This document shows positions 7,844 through 14,076 of a stretch of 16,552 nucleotides of DNA, one piece after another. Position 1 is the first letter of the stretch. The number at the start of each line of letters is the position of its first letter. The DNA is taken from the NCBI GenBank assembly GCA_020345785.1, contig CP070771.1, positions 6,124,062-6,140,613 on the forward strand, given 5' to 3'. The notes below the pieces were generated by a model that had not been told where the DNA came from, made no database searches, and was given only the letters and a program-made list of their open reading frames with translations. The position numbers were made by a program, and so were the translations under genes. This DNA comes from Desulfobacterales bacterium (GTDB taxonomy: Bacteria > Desulfobacterota > Desulfobacteria > Desulfobacterales > JAFDCJ01).

Positions 7844-9361
7844 ATGAAAATCCTTTTCATATACCCCAACGCCGGCTCCCAGCTGGGTTTTAACTACGGC
7901 ATCGCGCATCTGTCCGCCGTGCTCCGGCAGGCAGGCCATACGGTCGCCCTGTGGCAGCTGTGTGAAGACATCGCGCCGCTGCCGACCGAGGAGCAATTCA
8001 TCACGCGTCTGCAACAGGAAGCCGCCGACATCATCGGCTTTTCCGTGGTCACCAATCAGTGGCCCTTGGCCAGAAAACTGGCCGGCTGGGCCCGCAAGGC
8101 CGGCCCCGCCCCTCTGATTTGCGGCGGCATTCATACCATGGCCGCCGGCGAAGAGGTTTTGCAGTCAGGGGTCTTTGACTATATCATGCGGGGCGAATCC
8201 GAAGAGGCGCTGGCCGAATTCGTTGCTAAAATCGACCGGGGCGCGGATGTTTCAGACGTCAAGAATCTCGGCTTGGTGCGTAACGGTCAGGTGCGCTTGA
8301 ATCCCTTGAGACCGCTGCCGGACCTGGCCAAATTGCCCTTCAAGGACTATGAGATATTTGATTTTCAAACCATCATCGATGCCAAGAACGGCTGGGTGGG
8401 GCTGATGGCATCCCGCGGCTGCCCCTTTTCCTGCACCTACTGTTTTAACCACCAGTTGGTCTCTCAGTACCGGGAGGATCTGCACTGCAGTTTCAAGGGG
8501 CTGAACTACATCCGGCATTTTCCTGTCGCACAGATGATGGGGGAAATTAAATACCTTCTGGACCAATATCAAAATATTTCGATGTTTATCCTGGACGATG
8601 ATCTTTTCACCTTCTATCACCAGTATGTCGAGCAATTTTGCCGGGACTACAAAAAAATCAGTTCCCTGCCCTTCGTGGTCAACGCCCATGTAGGCTTTTT
8701 CGACCGTGCAAGAGCCCGCTGCCTGGCGGAGGCCGGCTGTAAAATCGTCAAATTCGGTGTCGAAAGCGGCAGCGAACGCATTCGGCGCCGGATTCTTCAG
8801 CGCCGCATGACCAATGAAAAAATAATCACGGCAATTGAAACCGCCCACCACTACGGACTGCACACCTCCGCTTTTTTGATGATCGGGCTGCCGGATGAAA
8901 CCCACGACGATGTCATGGCCACCATCCGCTTGATGGCCCGAGCCCAACCCGGGCGCTTCCGCTGGTCGTTTTTCTTTCCTTATCCCGGCACCAAAGCCTA
9001 TGAACTGAGCGTCGAGGGCGATTATATTGATTTTGGCAAGATGGCCGCCATGGAAAACTTCACCGACGCCTCCTGTCTTCGTTTCGGCCGGGAGCATGAC
9101 CTGTTTTTAAAGAAGGTCGGCCGCGCCATGCCCTGGTTCGTCAATGCCTATTCGGATCTGCCGGTGGCGGAGTTTTACCGTCGGAAAATTGAGGAAATCC
9201 TGCCGCTGGATGAAAGCGCCTGGCGGCACAGAGCACGCCTCATCGAGCAGGAAGACCGCGAAATCTCCGACGGCTTCGTCCAACAGGGGCTCAGCCACTA
9301 TGCCATCAAATACAACCGATTTATGGGCGTTATATCAGATTTTTTTCTCAATGACTCCTAA
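7844..9361 (+). CDS. B12-binding-domain radical SAM protein
   Basis: A 505-residue enzyme of the class with an N-terminal cobalamin-binding-like Rossmann domain and a radical SAM core, a group that includes methyltransferases and BchE-type cyclases. Residues 1 to about 130 give MKILFIYPNAG, ADIIGFSVVT (61-70), LICGGIHTMA (91-100) and DYIMRGESEEAL, the normal B12-domain layout; the base-off DxHxxG histidine motif is not evident. The [4Fe-4S] motif is RGCPFSCTYCFN with Cys193, Cys197 and Cys200. KFGVESGSERIRRRIL and AFLMIGLPDET are typical later barrel motifs. The ATG at 7844 gives the family start, but no Shine-Dalgarno is visible. Position after the heptosyltransferases suggests envelope lipid or glycan modification; the substrate is unknown. 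A weak hairpin terminator follows at 9373. Confidence 0.9.
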   Translation: MKILFIYPNAGSQLGFNYGIAHLSAVLRQAGHTVALWQLCEDIAPLPTEEQFITRLQQEAADIIGFSVVTNQWPLARKLAGWARKAGPAPLICGGIHTMAAGEEVLQSGVFDYIMRGESEEALAEFVAKIDRGADVSDVKNLGLVRNGQVRLNPLRPLPDLAKLPFKDYEIFDFQTIIDAKNGWVGLMASRGCPFSCTYCFNHQLVSQYREDLHCSFKGLNYIRHFPVAQMMGEIKYLLDQYQNISMFILDDDLFTFYHQYVEQFCRDYKKISSLPFVVNAHVGFFDRARARCLAEAGCKIVKFGVESGSERIRRRILQRRMTNEKIITAIETAHHYGLHTSAFLMIGLPDETHDDVMATIRLMARAQPGRFRWSFFFPYPGTKAYELSVEGDYIDFGKMAAMENFTDASCLRFGREHDLFLKKVGRAMPWFVNAYSDLPVAEFYRRKIEEILPLDESAWRHRARLIEQEDREISDGFVQQGLSHYAIKYNRFMGVISDFFLNDS

Positions 9362-9372
9362 TAAATCAGCGG

Positions 9373-9392
9373 CCAGCGTCAGAGCTGGTTTT
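9373..9392 (+). terminator. Weak intrinsic terminator candidate after radical SAM gene
   Basis: CCAGC (9373-9377) pairs with GCTGG (9384-9388) around a six-base loop and is followed by TTTT. The stem is only five pairs, so this is a weak candidate, but it sits 12 bases after the radical SAM stop codon. Confidence 0.4.
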
Positions 9393-9506
9393 ATGGGAAG
9401 GAATAAAGAGGACTCGCTTTGAGGTTATCGATTTGTTAAGTGATTTAAATAATTTGAAGTATGATCGTTGTCCTCAAAAATTGTTTGAGTAGAAAGGAGG
9501 CTTGTT

Positions 9507-9656
9507 GTGCGCCCCGCCAAAAAATATAGCTCAACCAGCCGTAACTGCCATTGCCTTGCCTATCTCAAAAATATCCTTCTCCAAATGCCCGGCAAAAACA
9601 GCGCCAAAAGGCTGCTGGTCAAAAATGTCAATGAACTCGGCAGGGGAACCACTTGA
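9507..9656 (+). CDS. Possible 49-residue basic peptide with strong ribosome binding site
   Basis: A near-perfect Shine-Dalgarno (AGAAAGGAGG, 9491-9500) lies six bases before a GTG at 9507, opening a 49-codon frame that ends at TGA 9654-9656. The peptide is basic (MRPAKKYSSTSRNCHCLAYL at its start, then Lys/Arg-rich) and matches no family I know. A small hairpin, CTCAAA (9473-9478) with TTTGAG (9484-9489), lies just upstream. Its 3' two thirds overlap, on the opposite strand, the end of the PEP-CTERM gene, whose composition may create the frame by chance. The ribosome binding site could also be a relic of a lost gene. Confidence 0.3.
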   Translation: MRPAKKYSSTSRNCHCLAYLKNILLQMPGKNSAKRLLVKNVNELGRGTT

Positions 9657-10234
9657 GCGGAAGTAATATCAAAAGAAACATTATACCAGGAATATTCATC
9701 ATTTTGCAGCATGCCGCGCGTGAAATTGAGCTGCTCAAAAGGGGGCGGCGAGTCCAACAGCACATCTGAATCAATAATATCCAACCCGCTGTCTCTATTT
9801 TGAAAATAAAGGTAGATATTGATGGTCTCTGAATTCCACCCGAATTCGCCACTGGGATTATATCCGTCTATCCTGGGATATTCAGGGTCAGGCCAGTTAT
9901 TCGTTATTAATATACTATTTAGAAATCCAGTTTCATCCAGTATGACGCTGTGGTTATTGGATGCGTCGTATACCGTCACACCGAGAGCGCTGTTGCTGCT
10001 GTTAAAGCTGTATTGCCCAACGACCTCCCCTGGATTGGAATCCACTGCTGAACCGGCATCATAGCTGAACCATCCGGTGATGACATCAGCAACATCAATG
10101 GCATCCAAGGCCCCGGATGTATTCGAGCCTTTGTCATCGATTATCCCTGTGAACCCGACGATGGCTGCGGGTGCTTCCGGAGACACAAAAAAACACGCAG
10201 TAACAATCAACAATATGAAAGTAACGTGTTTCAT
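9560..10234 (-). CDS. Secreted protein with VPLP-type PEP-CTERM sorting signal
   Basis: A 224-residue exported protein. The N-terminus (MKHVTFILLIVTACFFVSPEAPA) is a Sec signal peptide. The C-terminus, from about residue 195, reads VPLPSSLTFLTSSLLALFLPGIWRRIFLR: a VPLP motif, one hydrophobic helix and a basic tail, as in PEP-CTERM proteins processed by an exosortase during delivery to the surface or matrix. The mature part is acidic and rich in Asn, Asp and Ser, and resembles other PEP-CTERM cargo only in general style; no enzymatic motif is seen. CAGGAGG lies four bases before the ATG at 10234, and a good promoter is seen at 10264-10292. No exosortase is in the window, so it must be encoded elsewhere. 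It is a single-gene unit, convergent with the radical SAM gene. Confidence 0.8.
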   Translation of the reverse strand: MKHVTFILLIVTACFFVSPEAPAAIVGFTGIIDDKGSNTSGALDAIDVADVITGWFSYDAGSAVDSNPGEVVGQYSFNSSNSALGVTVYDASNNHSVILDETGFLNSILITNNWPDPEYPRIDGYNPSGEFGWNSETINIYLYFQNRDSGLDIIDSDVLLDSPPPFEQLNFTRGMLQNDEYSWYNVSFDITSAQVVPLPSSLTFLTSSLLALFLPGIWRRIFLR

Positions 10235-10583
10235 TCGGCCTCCTGTATCTCAAAATCATAATCACTATAATGTTTTTCTATTTTTAAATCAAGTCCAAGT
10301 ATTAAATCAATCCCCGTTTTCCCTATTACGCATTATTTTAGGATTTGCATGGATTTGCTTATTTACAGCATTTTACAGCATTTTACAGCATTTGATTTTT
10401 AAGTCAATTTACTACGCATTCAACGTTCTCATCAAAAAAAAATTTAAAAAAAATTCCGATTTTTTTAGATGAAATTTTGTCCCCCAACGGCTTTTTTTCG
10501 ACCGTCAACATCGGTTTGGCTGCCTCACTATTTTTCTGAAACACTTAGACCGGTCTAGATTTTTTTATATCATTGTGGAAAAA
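10235..10583. other. AT-rich intergenic region with period-10 repeat and a perfect palindrome
   Basis: Besides the minus-strand promoter, this gap holds a tandem repeat of TTTACAGCA with a 10-bp period (about 10362-10392, three full units), long A and T tracts at 10434-10470, and the perfect 12-bp palindrome TAGACCGGTCTA at 10546-10557, which could be a regulator site. No gene is recognised here. Confidence 0.5.
10264..10292 (-). promoter_or_regulatory. Sigma70-type promoter of the PEP-CTERM gene
   Basis: On the minus strand TTGATT (10292-10287) and TATAGT (10269-10264) are separated by exactly 17 bases. The predicted start, around 10257, leaves a leader of about 22 bases containing CAGGAGG before the ATG at 10234. 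Confidence 0.5.
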
Positions 10584-10608
10584 GGGGGACGCCCATAAAA
10601 TTATAACT

Positions 10609-10636
10609 TTGATAACTGCAGGTCATGTGATATAAA
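10609..10636 (+). promoter_or_regulatory. Promoter carried in the first RAYT left end
   Basis: TTGATA (10609-10614) and TATAAA (10631-10636) have a 16-base spacer. The ATG of the following ORF is at 10643, about where transcription should start, so the message would be leaderless. The second RAYT copy has the same geometry at 12938-12965. Confidence 0.5.
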
Positions 10637-10642
10637 TAAAGT

Positions 10643-11044
10643 ATGCCACGCAAAGCACGCATCGACATGTGCGGCGTAGCTTTAGCGAAGACTCATGCCT
10701 CCGGAGCACTGCGAGTTCAATCAAACATTTCCGTTAAACAGCTCTATGCACAGGTAAAATCAGGCTTAATCTTAAAAGACAAGGTTGAGGCATTTGGAGG
10801 TCAGATAGGGATGAGATTTAAATACTTGCTGTTGCACAATGAGAACTCCATCAAACTGGAATCCTCGCTTGAACAGATGGGAATTAGGGATGGAACCTGT
10901 TTAGACATGCAGGTAACGCTTGAACAGTTTGGACCGGATCAGAACAATCTGACCGTGGCGTACCGAAAAAGCGAAAGTGATGCCAAAATACCCCAAAAGC
11001 TGGCAAATCGATTAATTCAGGAAGCATTCGGACATCTAATTTGA
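10643..11044 (+). CDS. Chimeric ORF: RAYT N-terminal codons fused to a ubiquitin-like beta-grasp protein
   Basis: The 133-residue product starts MPRKARIDMCG, which matches the start of the RAYT at 12972 (MSRKARIDAPG) in DNA as well as protein, then departs completely. The remainder looks like a ubiquitin-type beta-grasp domain: a strand-helix segment ALRVQSNISVKQLYAQVKSG (about 23-42), then FKYLLLHNENSIKLESSLEQ, then MGIRDGTCLDMQVTLEQFGP, i.e. the 'L-x-D-x-x-tL-x-x-x-gI-x-d-G' pattern before the last strand. The final 35 residues are unclassified, and there is no terminal Gly-Gly. Small bacterial ubiquitin-like proteins occur in Ubl-conjugation and EsaB/YukD-type contexts, but no E1, E2, JAB or secretion gene is nearby. 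The start codon and promoter come from the mobile element, so the original 5' end may have been lost. The fold assignment is by eye and moderate. Confidence 0.5.
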   Translation: MPRKARIDMCGVALAKTHASGALRVQSNISVKQLYAQVKSGLILKDKVEAFGGQIGMRFKYLLLHNENSIKLESSLEQMGIRDGTCLDMQVTLEQFGPDQNNLTVAYRKSESDAKIPQKLANRLIQEAFGHLI

Positions 11045-11050
11045 TTTGCT

Positions 11051-11167
11051 ATGCACTCGGGCAACCAGCTTCACCGTGGCCATTTCCTATTTAGTCCGCT
11101 TGGGCCGGAGGATGAAAACGTAAATGGAAAAGGACGAAGTTTAAGCATTACTTCCGACTGGAGATAA
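11051..11167 (+). CDS. Doubtful 38-codon ORF after the ubiquitin-like ORF
   Basis: A short frame begins with ATG six bases after the preceding stop and ends at TAA 11165-11167, just before the IS110-disrupted RAYT end. It encodes MHSGNQLHRGHFLFSPLGPE and 18 further residues. There is no Shine-Dalgarno and no recognised family; it may be a relic of a gene cut off by the later insertions. Confidence 0.15.
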   Translation: MHSGNQLHRGHFLFSPLGPEDENVNGKGRSLSITSDWR

Positions 11168-11174
11168 AAGGGAC

Positions 11175-11482
11175 ATCCTATAGTTTTCCTGTCAAGAGAA
11201 AATTTACTATTTTTGTATTATCATTAATTCCAATAACATAGCGTTTTAAGTATTTTCAGGACGCACTTCCCCTTATATAATTTTGTTAAAATTTCGGCGA
11301 ATCCCTCACTCAAGCGAACCTTGCATCTGATCGTTACATTTATCAGGAATGCCACCTGCGGCAGCCTGCCCATCATCCCTAATCAAGATTTTCAGTTCAG
11401 TGAGAGGCCCAGTATTGTCCCTCCAGAGGTCTAAAGCCCCTACGTCCATTCACGAGCTCTCTCGCCGAATTTGAGAAATTGT
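11175..11482 (-). ncRNA. IS110 3' noncoding end, candidate bridge RNA region
   Basis: This 308-bp segment downstream of the transposase is non-coding and structured. Read on the minus strand it has AGGGAC (11422-11417) and TGGGC (11411-11407), six and five bases that match the two target halves, and TATATAA (11279-11273), complementary to the element's own left end. Bridge RNAs of this family specify target and donor through such short guides. In the IS1111 subgroup they lie 3' of the gene, in the IS110 subgroup 5'. The assignment is a hypothesis, and the target guides appear in swapped order compared with the textbook IS621 case. Confidence 0.35.
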
Positions 11483-12769
11483 TTATGCTAGCTGCAGATG
11501 AGCAGGATCAAAGGCTTCTTTTTTCTTCATTAAAGTCCAGGCTATTTTCAACAGCTTTGCAGCCAGCTTAACTTTCATTTTGGTTTGAATGCCACGTTCA
11601 CGTTGCCGGTCGCGCATCATGCGGGTGAAGTAACGTATACAGTCCGGGTTGCGCGTGGAAGCGATGTGAGCCGCTTGGTATAAGCCATAACGAAGTTCGC
11701 TGTTTCCTCTCTTCGATATGACAGGAACCGCTTTTTTGCTGTTTTCCCCGCTGCGATCCGCACACAAATCATAGCCGGCCGTCTTTAAAAGTTGATTACT
11801 GCTGTCAAAGCGCCAGGGATTGCCGATAGAGGCTAAAACCCTGGCCGAGACATACGGCCCGAATCCAGGAATCGTCAACAGCCAGCTGTATTCGTCAAAC
11901 TGTAGACAGATGTTTTCCATTAGGTCAGCAACATTTTTCAACTGCTGCCGAACTTCGCTTAGCTTTTCCACCAAAAGCGTTGCCTCGAATTCTGCCGCCG
12001 GTCCCATGCGGCAACCGATCGAATCGACCGCCAAGCGATGGATCTTTTGCAAACGCAGCTTTTGGGCAACTCCGCGCCTAGCAGTAGTGACCATGGAGAA
12101 AAACTCATCAAACTCCATGGCGGCGATTTTGTCCGGATCCAGACACCAGCGCACTATGGCCAGCGTCTCACTCTCACAGGCGCTGTAAAAACGATCCAAC
12201 TCCGGAAAGTATTGTGCCAGCAGATTGTTGCGAATGCGCATCCGAAGACTGTGCTCCTCTTTTTTCAGGCGCCTTCGCAGCGACAACAGTTGCCTCAGCT
12301 GGTTGATACTTGCCGACGGATAATCATAAAAAAGACATTTACCCCGGGAGACCAGATCGGCGATGTTGGCTGCATCTTTGGTGTCATGTTTGTCCCAGCG
12401 CCCGTCGAGAAGCTCGCGGTTGTTTTTAACCGCTTTGCCAGTCACCAATACCACCTGACGATCACTTCGGATTAAATACGTCCCTAAGGGCTTATGATAA
12501 TTGCCGGTAGGCTCCATGCCAAAGACCACCTTGCTAAGTGCATTTTTAATTCTGATCGCCTCGCTACGTTCCAATAGTTTGCGAAAGCCTTCCAGATTGT
12601 TTTCAAAGATCAGTTTCCTCAACAAGGAGCTACCCGTAGAGCTTCCCATAAACGCATGGTGTCTAGCTTTGGCCACATCGATGCCAACAATCAAATATTC
12701 AGCAGATCCGCGGATCTCACTTTTAATTTGACAGAACTGATCTCGCCTGATAGTCTCTTCGATACTCAT
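11483..12769 (-). CDS. IS110-family DEDD transposase/recombinase
   Basis: The 428-residue recombinase carries out cut-and-paste or circle-based transposition, in this family guided by a bridge RNA. The RuvC-like DEDD site is complete: GIDVAK (Asp31), FGMEPTGNYH (Glu86), and KHDTKDAANIADL (Asp129, Asp132). A helical linker follows (about 150-290). The C-terminal Tnp domain has LTIPGFGPYVSARVLASIG (298-316) and VISKRGNSELRYGL, with the expected catalytic Ser352. It is longer than the usual 330-350 residues, mainly in the middle and N-terminus. The start at 12769 has AGGAGG five bases upstream, but that motif is paired in a strong hairpin, so translation is probably held down. No frameshift or stop interrupts the gene, so it may be active. 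Confidence 0.93.
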   Translation of the reverse strand: MSIEETIRRDQFCQIKSEIRGSAEYLIVGIDVAKARHHAFMGSSTGSSLLRKLIFENNLEGFRKLLERSEAIRIKNALSKVVFGMEPTGNYHKPLGTYLIRSDRQVVLVTGKAVKNNRELLDGRWDKHDTKDAANIADLVSRGKCLFYDYPSASINQLRQLLSLRRRLKKEEHSLRMRIRNNLLAQYFPELDRFYSACESETLAIVRWCLDPDKIAAMEFDEFFSMVTTARRGVAQKLRLQKIHRLAVDSIGCRMGPAAEFEATLLVEKLSEVRQQLKNVADLMENICLQFDEYSWLLTIPGFGPYVSARVLASIGNPWRFDSSNQLLKTAGYDLCADRSGENSKKAVPVISKRGNSELRYGLYQAAHIASTRNPDCIRYFTRMMRDRQRERGIQTKMKVKLAAKLLKIAWTLMKKKEAFDPAHLQLA

Positions 12770-12771
12770 CG

Positions 12772-12838
12772 CAACCTCCTTTTAGCATTTTAGGGTTTAT
12801 AATTGTTCAGCTCTATGCTATCAGGAGGTTGTTTTTTT
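12772..12838. promoter_or_regulatory. Hairpin hiding the transposase ribosome binding site; antisense terminator
   Basis: CAACCTCCT (12772-12780) pairs with AGGAGGTTG (12823-12831), and TAGCAT (12783-12788) with ATGCTA (12815-12820), leaving a 26-base loop. In the transposase message this buries the AGGAGG ribosome binding site. On the plus strand the same stem is followed by seven T (12832-12838), the form of an intrinsic terminator for transcription entering the element in antisense. Confidence 0.6.
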
Positions 12839-12937
12839 ACCATGACGTAAATCATTTCTTTACTACTACCTCTATAATAACTAGCAGAAGTATATTCTCT
12901 TTTTATTTTACTATATAACGCCCATAAAAATATAACT

Positions 12938-12965
12938 TTTATAATTGAACCTTGTATGATATAAG
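12938..12965 (+). promoter_or_regulatory. Promoter in the second RAYT left end
   Basis: TTTATA (12938-12943) and TATAAG (12960-12965) have a 16-base spacer, aligned with the better match at 10609-10636. The RAYT ATG at 12972 again lies at the expected transcription start, with no Shine-Dalgarno. Confidence 0.35.
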
Positions 12966-12971
12966 GGCCAT

Positions 12972-14076
12972 ATGTCACGTAAAGCTCGCATTGATGCGCC
13001 CGGTGCCTTGCATCATATCATTGTTCGTGGAATCGAACGGCGGCGGATATTCTCAGATGATCAGGACCGGGATAATTTCATTGAACGGCTGGGGGATATC
13101 CTTGCCGAGGCGCAACCCTTTTTTTTGCCTGGGCGCTGATCCCCAATCATGCGCATATCCTATTGCGAACCGGCCAAGCTCCGCTGGCCACGGTAATGAG
13201 ACGCCTATTAACCGGCTATGCGGTTTCGTATAATCGCCGTCACCGACGGCATGGCCATTTATTTCAAAATCGCTACCCCAGTTAAATGGGGTCCCAAATC
13301 AATAGCACAAAAAAGAAATTTTCTCTTCCATTTTTGCCGCCAACTGTTCTAAACCTGAATTTAACGGGGCAGGCAAATCGATTTTATGTCAGGAAGATCC
13401 CTATTTGCTGGAGTTGGTTCGTTATATACATCTGAATCCGTTGCGGGCCAAAATCGTAAAAAGTCTGGCAGAATCAGATACGTATCCTTATAGCGGTCAT
13501 AGCGCGCTGATGGGAGAAGTTCAAAGAAAGTTTCAGGATACAAATTATGTTTTACGGCTGTTTGGGAAAAAAGTTTCCGCCGCGCGCCAGGCCTATCGTA
13601 TCTATGTAGAAAAGGGGATTGCTCACGGTCGCCGGCCGGAATTGGTTGGAGGCGGACTGATTCGCAGTGCTGGGGGTTGGTCGGTTGTCAAGGCGATGCG
13701 CCGCGTGCAGGATCATATGAAAAGTGATGAACGCATATTGGGCGACGGTGCGTTTGCTCAGTCCGTATTAATTGAAGCCAGAGAGCGTTTAGAGGAGCGC
13801 TACCGGCTTCGATCTGAGGGGTATGACTTGGACAAAGTTACGATGCGGGTATCATCTGAGTTGGGTATAGCGCCGGAGCAGGTGTGGGCATCCGGTAAAC
13901 ACCCGCTTACCGTCAAAGCGCGTAGTCTATTGTGTTACTGGACGGTAAGAAAACTGGGTTTTAGTGCCACAGAACTATCTAAAAAACTTGGCATCTCACA
14001 GCCCTTGGTCAGTATTTCGGTCAAGCGTGGTGAAAAAATAGCAAAAGACGAGCAATTAGAGCTTGGAGAAGATTAA
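12972..14076 (+). pseudogene. RAYT (REP-associated Y1 tyrosine transposase), disrupted
   Basis: RAYTs are single-domain HUH nucleases related to IS200/IS605 TnpA that act on REP-like hairpins. The start MSRKARIDAPGALHHIIVRGIERRRIF is classic. The frame breaks in a run of eight T (13119-13126); in the next frame it continues FAWALIPNHAHILLRTG (the HUH motif His-Ala-His) to RRHGHLFQNRY at 13276. A 98-bp insertion follows (13277-13374), after which the third frame resumes KSILCQEDPYLLELVRYIHLNPLRA, which includes the tyrosine-bearing helix. Removing the insertion and restoring one base gives a continuous protein of about 335 residues. The C-terminus (from about 13900) holds a helix-turn-helix (FSATELSKKLGISQPLVSISVKRG) of the DnaA-like type often attached to these enzymes. 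It is non-functional as it stands. Confidence 0.88.
13277..13374. mobile_element. 98-bp REPIN/MITE-like insertion in the RAYT gene
   Basis: The insertion interrupts the conserved RY|KSI junction cleanly. Its left end is CCCAGTTAAATGGGG (CCCCA/TGGGG hairpin, counting the shared C at 13276). Its right end, inverted, reads CCTGCCCCGTTAAATTCAGG, so both ends share CCCC(A)GTTAAAT in opposite orientation and each forms a small hairpin (CCTG/CAGG on the right). This is the plan of a REPIN or small MITE. No target duplication is apparent. Confidence 0.65.

Larger units (their letters stand above)
11175..12919 (-). mobile_element. IS110-family insertion sequence, complete
   Basis: The limits come from reconstructing the target: joining 11165-11174 (TAAAAGGGAC) to 12920 onward (GCCCATAAAAATATAAC) restores the left inverted repeat of the RAYT element, as seen intact at 10584-10607. 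One AC dinucleotide is shared by both edges (11173-11174 and 12918-12919) and would be the core. The element is about 1745 bp, with a transposase flanked by 308 bp of 3' and 148 bp of 5' noncoding DNA. It has no terminal inverted repeats, typical of the family. Head-to-tail joining of its ends would create a promoter (see findings). Confidence 0.75.

Noticed and set aside
8252..9097. 281-codon minus-strand frame inside the radical SAM gene
   Set aside because: Antisense shadow of a gene with a full set of radical SAM motifs; GC-rich codons keep the opposite frame open.
10643..11167. Bacterial ubiquitin-conjugation operon
   Set aside because: Only one ubiquitin-like ORF is present; no E1, E2 or JAB-type gene is found and there is no terminal Gly-Gly, so a system cannot be claimed.
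13115..13300. Programmed -1 frameshifting to make a full-length RAYT
   Set aside because: The T run could allow slippage, but the 98-bp insertion brings an in-frame stop directly after RRHGHLFQNRY, so no full protein could result.
13267..13380. AAATCG on both sides of the 98-bp insertion as a target duplication
   Set aside because: Excising at those copies would destroy the conserved NRYKSILCQED reading, whereas excising 13277-13374 restores it; the matching hexamer is coincidental.
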